Shown piece after piece: positions 1 to 9,700 of a stretch of DNA of 29,040 bases (position 1 is the first letter of the stretch; each line of letters opens with the position of its first letter). The stretch is taken from NCBI GenBank assembly GCA_001642005.1, contig LWCA01000280.1, positions 1-29,040 of the forward strand, in the 5' to 3' direction. Origin of the DNA: Intoshia linei (taxonomy: Eukaryota > Orthonectida > Rhopaluridae). Made by a program: the position numbers and the translations under genes. Below the pieces are notes generated by a model. It had not been told where the DNA came from and searched no databases. It was given only the letters and a program-made list of their open reading frames with translations.

Positions 1-78
1 CCCCCCACCATTTTTAAAACATTATAAGTTGTAATATGATAATCGGGAAATTTTGGTTTCTTAAACCCTGTACCTCAG

Positions 79-716
79 GTTTGGAACCGCTAACTGAAAA
101 TTGCGCCAAGAGTCTGTTGGGTAATTAATGTTTTTATGGATTTTGTTTTTTAATTTAAAACTAATTCAATTAATTCTTATTTATAGTGAAATTGCATTTG
201 AGACAAGACCAAGCGTTGCAAAACATGTACAATCATGGTAAAGTAGCAGCAGAAGACGTGTGTACAAGATTCTCACGTGTTGTTCACAATGGAGCTTTTA
301 AGGTAACTTAGTGGCGTAAATTATTAATAAAAATTAAATTAAAATTTAGAGAGGTCCAGATGATAGTTTCTTTAAATCGCAAAATTTTAAAATGTCTAAT
401 GCAATGTCAACTCCAACTAAATTGCGCAAATCATCTTCATCAAAAAAACACACAAATTTACCCAAAGAGGTTAATTTTTTAATTATTTATAGAATTTAAA
501 AAATTTTAGGCCATTGAAATAATGATGAGTTGGCTTCGTGAACATAAGACAAACCCATATCCAAATGAAATTGAAAAATCAATGCTAGTTCAAGCTACCC
601 GATTAACAATGAATCAAATAAATTATTGGTTTACCAACGCTAGGCGTAGAATTTTACCAAAATGGGCTTTAGCTGCACATAAAGCTCAAAACGGAGAAGC
701 TTCCAAAAATTTGTAA
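79..716 (+). CDS. TALE-class homeodomain transcription factor, TGIF-like (5' end incomplete)
   Basis: Exons read as about 79-120, 187-302, 350-469 and 510-716, with introns of 66, 47 and 40 bp, all GT-AG and in phase. The C-terminal exon encodes a TALE homeodomain: the NLPKE lead-in and [16 protein letters not shown] contain the three-residue loop extension (PYP), followed by recognition helix [13 protein letters not shown]. The NLPKE start and ARRR(I/L)LP end are most like TGIF/achintya-vismay factors, which bind DNA in the nucleus, usually as repressors. The upstream part ([15 protein letters not shown], then a Ser/Lys-rich linker) matches no domain I know. Where TGIF has Asn47 and Ile50, this protein has Tyr47 and Thr50. 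The start is unsettled: an ATG at 36 is open, but a pyrimidine-rich tract ending in CAG at 78 suggests an internal exon whose gene starts outside the window. AATAAA overlaps the stop codon (716-721). Confidence 0.8.
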
Positions 717-1146
717 ATAAATTTTATGTATAATTTGTTGAAATTTACCTATAAATACATGCCACTGCCATTTAAGGTTGTATAAAGTTGTATCATCGAT
801 AAACGCTAATACTATAACTCTCGAGTCTGATGTAAATGTTTCGCCTTAGAATCTGTAATTTTAGGCAAACATTTCGAATTAAATTGAAGAATTTGACAAC
901 CATTTTTAATAATTAATTAATGTACTCATTCTAATTATTGTGCATTATGAATACTGCATAAATATATTTCAAAATCCATTGCTAATGTAAAACAATTCGT
1001 TGTCAAAATAAAACTTTGATTGTAGAGGTTTATCCCGAACGCTTCCATGTTGAAAAACGGTATTTAAATCAAAAATGTGTTAAATATATAACTAACTAGT
1101 AACTCTATCAAATGATTTCAATCTGGAAAATGTGGCAGTTTTTACA
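717..1146. other. Intergenic spacer with poly(A) signals
   Basis: There is no coding sequence here. AATAAA hexamers lie at 716-721 and 1007-1012; the second is the likelier 3' end of the homeodomain transcript. The rest must hold the promoter of the cilium gene that starts at 1147. No recognisable core promoter element was found. Confidence 0.5.
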
Positions 1147-4100
1147 ATGTCCGATATTGACAGATTGAATCATTTAATAAATGACCAGAAAAACGAAAAA
1201 AAAAAAATCAAATTGCGAAAAATTGAATTGGAAAAATTTAAAAATACGTCTCATCAAAGAATAAAAAATTGGAAAAATATAACTAAAGTAAAAAATTATG
1301 CTAATAAATAATTTTTGAATAAACATATAATGTAGGATTTAAATGAACGAAAATTATTAGCAAAGCAGGTTAGAGAAGCGAAACTGGAAGAAGAATCTAA
1401 AAAAGTTGATGAATTAGAATATCAACACAGAGAAAAACTACGAAATGAAATGTTGCTCGAAGCTCGCAAAAAAATATATTATGAAAGGGATTACGTTAAA
1501 TCGTTTCATGTACATATCACTCCTTTAAATATTTTTAAAATGGAAAGTAAAGAGAATTTTTCCTTTTAGGGTTGGTAAATTGGATTTTTCCTTTAAGGTT
1601 TAATAAAACGAGAATTTCTCTTAAAGGTTGGTAAAACTGTATTTTTCGTTTTAGGTGAAAGGGGAATTTTCACTCAAGGGTTTGTGAAAGTAAATTTTTC
1701 CTTTAAGGGTTAGTAAATTTTAATTTTTGGTAAAAACTGGTTGGATTTAAGTAGACACCCCTTTATAATCATATTTTGTAGTCTTCCATACGACTGGCCG
1801 ACACATTGGATGAGAGAAAACAGCAATTGGAATTGAAAAAATTATTAAAAGGTCGAAATGAAGAGGTATATGAAATTAACGAAAAAATCCAAAACGAATG
1901 GATTGACAAATACGATGCCCGAGAAAATGAAAAAAGAGCGAAAATGATTGATGGAAATTTAAAAAACGTTAAATATTTAACAGAACAGTAATACGATTAA
2001 TCGAATTTTATTTACATTTTTTAGGATTGATTCTCACGTCTTGGCTAAACAAAGAGTCCATGATTCTTATTTACTTGAAGCTGATGATTTGAAACGTAAA
2101 GTCATTGAATATGAAAAGGAAAAAAAAGATTCATTTAAACACACAAAAGAAAATGCTAAATGTCTAATGTCTGATAATATTGAGCAAATCAAAGATAATG
2201 ACATTGCCAAGATTAAAAAAATTAAAATTAATCAATTGGAAATGGATAAAATGAAATATTTTGCAAAGAAAAAACGGAATATACTTCAAATGAGGGCAGA
2301 AAAAGAGTTTCAGATCAAAAAGTAATTTTTGTAGAGGAAGGGTGTGGTTTAGATTTGTAATAATTGACAATTTATCAAAAACTACAATATTAACATTTTA
2401 ATAAGGCAGATCACTCGTCGCCAAACGCTACGTCAGAAAAAAGTTGAAGAAAAGACCAGTAGTGGTTTAGAACCTTTTATAATAATAATGCGTAAAGTAA
2501 ACCAAAGTAACGTTATACTTGTAATCTGAAAATATCGTGATCGTGTGGATAATATTTCGTAGTCATATTAAAATTCACTGACTTGAAGGTAACACCGTCA
2601 GACGATGGAATTTAATCGTTTTAAAATGTCAGGTATCTCAAATCTACTTAAATAAAGCACTGTAATCAAAATTGTTATCAGTATTTCTAATCTTATTATT
2701 ATATACATGATTTCAGAGTTGCCACATGTTTAGATTTCAACACACAGCCTAAAGCAGAGATATGAAAATATAAGCGTTCGAAGGCAGCACTAAAGTCCCC
2801 AAAAATTTTAATAAGACGGCACCTTTCTAAACAAAATTTAATTAAATATAGCAGTGCCGCTCATGGGTGTGAATGGTCACCTCAAGGGAAAAATATTTTA
2901 TTAGGGGGCAAATCCGGAAATTTTAGATGATTGGGGGTGAATGATAAATTTTTAGCATATTTTATTCAATTTAGTAATATCTTATGAGAAAAAATTACTT
3001 TACCAATATTTTTCGGAAAAATTACCATTTTAAAAATAATATAATAATTTAAATTATTCTGAAGGCCGCACCAAATCGTCAATAAGGCCGGACTTTCCCC
3101 ACCTCTCCCTTAGACCTTATTTTAAGGTAAAATATTTTTTTCCACATTTTTTTGAAAACTTTGATTTTACCAAACTTAACAAAAAAACTCTTCATCCAAC
3201 TACAAAATAAAAAACACAAATTTTAGCAACCATGAAGGAAATATTCCTTTTTCCGAGTACTTAGTTCTAAAGTTTAGGTTATTTTCAGGGATCGACAACC
3301 TTTTGCATCTAGTGGACCACTTTTTTATATAAAAAAATTCTACGGGTCCGTTTTTGAAAATTTACACATGATAAATTTATATTTTAACTGAAGAGGAAAG
3401 GTTCTAGTATATTCAGCGATATAAAATCCAGAGCGATCAAAAATTTCAGTATTAAAATGATTATAATGAGCCAATTATAGTAGAAAATGTTTAAAACAGT
3501 GTTTAAAAGTTAAAAAAAATAAATAATTTACATATTTACTCAAAGGGACACCACAATTATTATGTGGGCCACTAGTTGCCGACCCCTGTTCTAAACACTA
3601 AAACTTTGCAAGACTCACAAGCGTCAATTATTTCGTTTACATTTTACAAATTAGTCATTTATACAATTGTATAGTTAACTTGTACCAGCAAAGTTACACG
3701 CATTGTTTTTGCTGGTAATAATAACAAGCAAATTACCCTTGACTATAATACATCTATACGCAATTATGACACATTTCAGCAATAATCGCAAAATTCGCTA
3801 TATTCATACAATTTAAAAGTTTTTTTACCGGTTTAAGCCTCTAGAGACAACTATTGGTTTCATTACGACAAAAACTCATTATTCATAAACTGGAAAATGT
3901 CATTTATAAATGATTCTATAGTGGGTAATATGGTGACAGGATCAATACAAAGGAAAAATGTTAAAAAACACTCACGTGTATTATTTAATGTGATAAATCA
4001 TTATCAACTGGTTTTCATGTTTGACCAAGGGATGATGAGATTTTAAATTTAATATAATTAAGGTAATATATTAATAACTTTTATTATCTTTAAGTGTTTA

Positions 4101-5625
4101 TTAAAAATGAGATTTTGATGATTCTATAAAAATTTACTGTGAAATTATCGGTTCGTGATAAAAAAAGTTTTGAAATTACAATTTGTAATCTCCAAATTCA
4201 ATAGAAATTTTAATAAATTAATCTTAGACATAAACAAGAACAATTGGGAAAAATAGTGATACGATTACGTCAAGAATTAGAAAGCAAAATTGATGATGAA
4301 AATCAGAGGTTGGAAAGTACTTTAATAGAAAAGAAGGCAAAAGATGATGAAAATGAATTTAAAAAAACACAAAAACTACATAAAATTCAACTAGAAATTG
4401 AAGAATATAGGAAAAAAAAGGTATTATTAAGATTCACTAAAATAACAATATAATTAAAAGAAACATTTGATTTGAATAGCATTCTATTTTTTAAAAGTTA
4501 ACCTTTACAATTAAAATGATAATAAACGATTACATCGTGACAAATATTTTTATGACATTTTATTTACGTGACATTTTTTTATTAACCATAATTTAAAATT
4601 TAATAACATACTGTTTAATAATTACTGTAATTAAATGAAAAATAATATATAAGTTATTTTTATTTGATATTTAAAATTTTAAAACGATAAAATAATTAAC
4701 CAACATTCTCAATCTTTTTTTAAGTCGTAGACCCTTCAATTTTTATTTGTCAATGATCTGGCCCCAGCAATAATGACACATAATTTTTGCTGGAAGTAAC
4801 GGTTCTGAAACATTGCTATATTCAGTATCAATTAAAAGACATTAATATTAATTTCCCGATATTACTACTTGACAATGATTAAGGTGTTTTTGAAATTTAA
4901 AATAATGTTATAAATTCTCAATTTTTTCTGGAAACACAAAATTGAGATTGTGAACCCTGGGATCCCACAATAATCCAATTATCCACGTGGATAATTCCTG
5001 AAATCATGTTTATAATTATAACTAATTGTCAATAAAATTAAAAATTTTTACAATTTAAAGCAGGTGCTTGGCGTATAATTAATGAATATTAATCATTTAA
5101 TATGCACCGAAATTTATTAATTAATTATACCAAAATAGATGAATGAATCTGAAAAAAAAAAAAAAAGCGACGATGAAAGATCACTAAAACAAAGATTTGA
5201 AATTTTCGAAAGAAACAGAGTTTTCTATGAGACTGAAAATAAAAAAAGACAATTGCTGAGAAATGAAGCCAAACAATTACAAAATTTCATCATAAACCAA
5301 CAGGTAAATTCTAAATAATTTCAAACTTTATATAATTGTTTAGAAAGAAAAACATGAAAAAGAAATGAAATTAATATCCGATAGAAAAACAGAAAACATA
5401 AAATTCATAATAGACCAAAAAGCAAATAAATTAAGATTTGAAGATTACAGTAATAAAGTAATTGGTCATTACAAAAAATACAATAAAACGACATTTCCTA
5501 TAATAAAATCACAAAAAAACATTTTGAAAAATTTGGACACGAGAAAAGATTGTAATAAAAGTGACATTTATGCTCCATTACTAACTGCCAAAAGACTTGG
5601 GTTTATCTGGTCTCCAGAAAAATAG
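1147..5625 (+). CDS. CFAP210: Cilia- and flagella-associated protein 210-like (CCDC173, TPH coiled coil)
   Basis: Exons: 1147-1287, 1336-1509, 1782-1987, 2025-2321, 2406-2458, 4239-4420, 5139-5303, 5344-5625; together 1500 nt in phase, 499 aa. The product is almost entirely charged Lys/Glu-rich coiled coil of the trichohyalin-plectin-homology type. Family-specific marks are VKSFHSSIRLADTLDERKQQ near residue 105 (the VKNFHSGLLL..V.KERDAQIE segment of vertebrate CFAP210) and the C-terminal KRLGFIW, like KRRLGFTW there. Human CFAP210 is about 550 aa. The family lines the lumen of ciliary doublet microtubules, so the protein implies motile cilia or sperm flagella. Intron 5 (1.78 kb) carries a hAT-like element and intron 2 a minisatellite. 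The acceptor of exon 6 (AACAAG at 4233-4238) was chosen for phase; a missed micro-exon in intron 5 is possible. Confidence 0.82.
1550..1735 (+). repeat. Degenerate ~28-bp minisatellite in CFAP210 intron 2
   Basis: About six diverged units in tandem resemble TTTTTCCTTTAAGGGTTGG followed by TAAA. The intron (1510-1781) is 272 bp where its nearest neighbours are 37 and 48 bp, so the array accounts for the excess. The same unit occurs inside the hAT-like element at 9635-9993. Confidence 0.75.
3286..3588. mobile_element. hAT-type miniature element in CFAP210 intron 5
   Basis: It starts CAGGGATCGACAAC and ends GTTGCCGACCCCTG, whose reverse complement is CAGGGGTCGGCAAC: 14-bp terminal inverted repeats with two mismatches, followed by matching subterminal TAGTGG(A/C)CCAC. 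This is a standard hAT terminus. At 303 bp it has no coding capacity. The flanking 8-mers do not match convincingly, so the target-site duplication is lost or the ends are off by a few bases. Confidence 0.75.
3683..3717 (+). repeat. Hairpin motif, copy 1 (intron 5 of CFAP210)
   Basis: TACCAGCAAA (683-692) and TTTGCTGGTA (708-717) form a perfect 10-bp stem with a 15-nt loop. A relative lies at 4764-4793, on the other side of exon 6, and both are followed by GCTATATTCA (3797 and 4815). Confidence 0.6.
4764..4793 (+). repeat. Hairpin motif, copy 2 (intron 6 of CFAP210)
   Basis: CCAGCAA and TTGCTGG form a 7-bp stem around an ACACA-containing loop. The sequence around it (AAT(A/T)ATGACACAT, then GCTATATTCA and AATT(A/T)AAAG) is shared with 3685-3820, so the two are diverged copies of one repeat flanking exon 6. 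Confidence 0.55.
4917..4996. repeat. Palindrome cluster including a 20-bp perfect palindrome with a CACGTG core
   Basis: Three self-complementary elements lie within 80 bp of CFAP210 intron 6: CTCAATTTT/AAAATTGAG (9-bp stem, 12-nt loop, 4917-4946), TGGGATCCCA (4958-4967), and the exact palindrome AATTATCCACGTGGATAATT (4977-4996) centred on an E-box. CACGTG is bound by bHLH(-ZIP) proteins in general; a role here is inference. Confidence 0.6.
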
Positions 5626-5750
5626 CTAAAAATGACAAAATTTAAGTGTCAATTAATAAATTTTAAAGTAAAGTTTAATTATTTTGATAAACTAACGCTA
5701 CAGTAAAATTGCAATGTAAATAATAATGTTATAGTTAAATATATATCAAA

Positions 5751-6667
5751 ATGTTAACATTGAATGTGGATTTAAATTTACATGAAAAATACAAAAATGT
5801 TTTAGAAAATGTCAAAAATTTTTTGAAAACTAATAAAAACCAGCATAAATTGGCTTTCGTTACATCCGGAGGAACGTGTGCACCAATTGAAAAAAACAGT
5901 GTACGAAATTTAGAAAATTTCAGTACGGGACATAGAGGAGCTACATCTGTAGAATATTTTTTAGAGAATGACTACAAAGTACTCATGTTAAAACGTGACA
6001 ATTGTAGTATGCCATTCAATAATTTTATCGAAGGTAAATGTATAGATGAATTATTTTACTTGGAAAACGGCGTCAAGGTTTTAAATTCTGATAAAATTGA
6101 AAATTTATTAAAAAAAATTGAAAGGTATAAATCTAATTTACATATTGTCAATTTCAAAATAATTGAAGACTATTTATATTTACTGATAAAAATTTGCAAA
6201 TTAACTGGATCGATATATGGAAAAAACGCAATTTTTTATCTTTGTGCAGCAGTTTCTGATTTTTATATACCATATAATGAACGAAGTCAACATAAGTTAT
6301 CTTTCTCAGAAGATTCACAAAAAGAAATTATTTTCAAATTTAAAAATGTTCCAAAAGTTATAACTGAAATTATAAACGATGAAAATTGTAAATTTTCTTA
6401 TATTGTAACTTTCAAATTAGAAACAAATATTAATCAACTGGAGCAAAATATGAAATTAGCTTTACAAAAATATAATCACAATGTAATATTCATATAAATA
6501 ATTACATATTTTTGTAGGTTGTGATTGGAAATTTAATTTATACTCGTTATCAACAAGTTTACCTTTTAGAAAATGGGGGAACTATTGAAATTATTAAATC
6601 CAATCCAGTAGACGAAAAATTGATTCAAAAAATTATTCAGTTGCATAATCAATTTATTCAAAATTAA
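5751..6667 (+). CDS. PPCS: Phosphopantothenate--cysteine ligase (PPC synthetase)
   Basis: It joins cysteine to 4'-phosphopantothenate, the second step from pantothenate to coenzyme A; the eukaryotic enzyme stands alone, unfused to the decarboxylase. Two exons (5751-6482, 6518-6667) with a 35-bp intron give 293 aa; the human enzyme is 311 aa. Family motifs: VTSGGT near residues 37-42 (nucleotide-binding loop), [15 protein letters not shown] at 56-70, [13 protein letters not shown] near 163-175, HKLSF near 184, FKLETN near 222, and NVVIGNL after the splice. The ATG lies in a weak upstream context, but the frame is open from it and the length fits. It starts 125 bp downstream of CFAP210 on the same strand and converges on RCC1L. 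An ATTAAA variant overlaps its stop codon; no AATAAA follows closely. Confidence 0.95.
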
Positions 6668-6674
6668 ATTTATT
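6653..6674 (-). terminator. Poly(A) signals for RCC1L at and inside the end of PPCS
   Basis: On the minus strand AATAAA reads at 6669-6674 and again at 6653-6658. The first is 40 bp past the RCC1L stop; the second is inside the last PPCS codons. Cleavage 10-30 nt beyond either would put the RCC1L 3' UTR antisense to the end of PPCS. Confidence 0.5.
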
Positions 6675-6713
6675 TTATACAGGAAAAATTTTTCATAATT
6701 TTAAAAGGTTTCA

Positions 6714-9700
6714 TCAAACTATGGAATGAGATAAACATAAGTAGTGATTGAATCCACATGCAACATTAACGCCTTTAGCAGGAAAAATAATCTAATAATT
6801 TTCAAATAAGTTACATCAGAATATATATTAATTACCATTTTAAATTCTTATAACTGGTAGTGCCGTCAACCTTTTTGATTTCATAGGGCTGCCAAAGTGG
6901 TATATATGACCATCCGAGTGAGTGAACAGTTTTAAGGGTATTGGAGGTTCATGGGAGTCACGAAAAATATTATTGTATCGTGCATCCTTAAAATTTATAT
7001 TGTCAAAATGGGGGTCCACAAAAAAAAAGTTGGCGATCCGTTCTACTTACATTTAATAAAAATAACATTTTGTTGCCAACAACACTCAAAAATATTACAA
7101 TATCAAGTTTTTTGATGGATAAAGGGCATTTAATATGGGCTATTTGGCTACCCGATGTAATGGAATAATTTAATAGAATCAAAACAGACATAAAAACCAA
7201 ATATAGGCATTTAAAATTGAGTTTCAGTGATTTTAGAAAACATTAAAAATGAAGAAAAAATAATCTTAAACGCTAAGTATGTCAAATGAATAAAAATTTG
7301 AATGTTTTTAAAACTATAAAGGCCTTAAAAATTTAACAGAAAATAATTTTAAATTTTGAAATATATCAAAATTGAATTAATAATAAATTACTTTGAAAAA
7401 TGTCGAGAAATTCCGGTCGAATAGCACATATATACAGGTTATATTTATTAAATTACCTTTAAAGGGAAATATTGATCAATTTTTAGACCTAAACCCAGTT
7501 GTCCATCTCGGTTGGTACCCCAAAAGTAAACATCACCAAATTCTAAAAAAATAAAAAATAAATCAACAATATACCATTTATTGCAGTAAAATAATTCGGT
7601 CCACAATCAATAAGTTTGATTTTATAAAATTTTTCATTATTCAAATAATCGTAACCAAACAATTTTGGAGGTAATATTTTTGGATATTTAGTGTTTTCAT
7701 TTGGCTTACCTCGTCCTAATATTCCGTAGCCCCATGTGTAAACAAATCCTTTGTCTAATATTTCAAATTAATAAACAATAGACAGATATAAATGTACAAT
7801 AGATTCAAATGATTAGAACATTATTGCTGTAAATTTTTAGAATTTTATTATTAAAATATTGACGTATAAAATTACCCGTCAAAAGAGAACAGTTACTACC
7901 TGATGCACAAACTTGTATTATTTTCCCATCAATATCGCAATAATCAAAATTTAGCAAAGTCGGTTCATAAATTGAAGTATAGTCGGAGTGTACACCGCTA
8001 AATTGATTATATTCATTATTTCCAAAACCAAATAATTGTCCTTTATCTAAATGTTAAATTAAAGTTTAATTAATAAACAATTACTATTGGATAATAATTT
8101 AAACCTAATAGTAATAATTAATTTAAAAAGACTCTCAAACTAACGCATAATAATCTGTAAATTACCTGTCAAGTATTGGCGCCATTAAAAACTATGCTAT
8201 TTAATCATAATTAACGCACAAAGAAGAAACACTTAAAAATATGTATTTTGTAGATGTATATGTATGGAATCGATAAAGTATCCATAGATTTCAGAAATAT
8301 TACCTGTCTCATAATAATGGCGCAAATATTTTTGATGCATTATTTACAATTAAAAAAAATATAATGTAAAGTATCGCGAGGACGTTAATATTTAAGGTTA
8401 TTCAATACATAATTAATATTATATTATAAGTAAGGATAATAATTATTATTACCATTTAAAGCCAATGTTGTGTCACATTTCGACGAAATTTGAACAAATT
8501 TAGAGTCATGCTTAGATGGAAATATACAAGTAAAGACAGGGCATTGTCTAATATTTTCGGGTAAACCAATTTGACCATCTGTATTCAACCCGCAACCCCA
8601 TATGCTACCGTCTTCACATAATATCAAAGTGTGATCGTATCCACAAATAACTTTTGAAATGTTTTTAGTAAAGTCGATTTCGTGGACATAAAGATTTCCA
8701 CTAAATATTTTAGAAATGAATAAAATTAATAAAAAATAATTTTACCGATAAATTTCACCTTTTACAATAGGACGTCCACATTGACCGTGACAATTGTTTC
8801 CATATGTCAAAACTAAATACATATTATGTAAATTGTACATTCCAGATAAAATGAAGACTAAAAGTAGAGTCGAACCTATCATGCTCGACACCCCTTAAAA
8901 ATTCGAAACATATGGACCAAGTCACTTCTCTACGTCGCGTATAGACCTGGACTTGATACTAATGATTTTGAAAAAAATTTTTTATTGCCAATTTTAAGCA
9001 TTGAGACACTAGTTTAAAAAACTATCACCGAAGCTTCCCGAGGAAGGGTATCAGGTAAGGTAGACGCATCACTGTATAAAATGGTTAAAATAAAACAGGA
9101 AGACTCGATTATCAGGGTAAATGTATACAAAATACGTTTCTTGTATTTATTTTAAAGTGGTCAATTATCTGTACATTATTTCGATGCATCATTTTTTAAA
9201 CTTGAAAAATAAAGGCTATATCCATAAGACATCAAAATTTGCAATTGTCTTGCTATTGTGATACAATAAATCATTTCATGAAATTATAGAAAGGCTGATA
9301 GGAATATTTCTTTTTTAGTAATATTGCATAAAAGTACAGTTTAAAAGTATTACTTTTAGATTTATTAACAATGATGGCTGTATGTGCTCTTCCACATGAA
9401 AAAGAAGTAAAACTTGAAATTTTAATATTTTGAGGGATTCTTATTTCAAATGGTTCATAAATATAATCCACAAAATTATCTAAATGATTATATTAAAATG
9501 TTAACATTTTAGTAGCGATCAAAATCACATTCAAATTTTACGGGTTCTCTACGGCTCTAGACACACACAACAGTTGATATGGAAACCGTTGATTTACGGC
9601 ACATTTTATTTATGAATGTCACTAATGCTTACATCAGTCGTTCCCGATTCAAAATATTTATTTTTTTCACCCCAAATGGTAAACATTAAATATAAACATT

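Noticed and set aside
2840-3120. GC-richer patches in CFAP210 intron 5 (CAGTGCCGCTCATGGG, GGCCGGACTTTCCCC)
   Set aside because: They may be another transposon remnant, but I could not pair the ends or match another copy.
7003-7200. A 65-codon minus-strand frame
   Set aside because: It overlaps the hAT-like element and intron 9 of RCC1L, and has no family features.
7457-7462. An early end of RCC1L by reading through the exon 9 donor (LKVI, stop)
   Set aside because: Exon 10 at 6714-6791 encodes the expected last blade (VNVACGFNHYL) in phase and brings the protein to 464 aa.
8865-8955. A second tRNA-like stretch on the minus strand (GGTTCGACTCT box B, GTAGAG/CTCTAC)
   Set aside because: The paired ends sit directly against the T-loop, leaving no room for T-stem and acceptor; no convincing box A.
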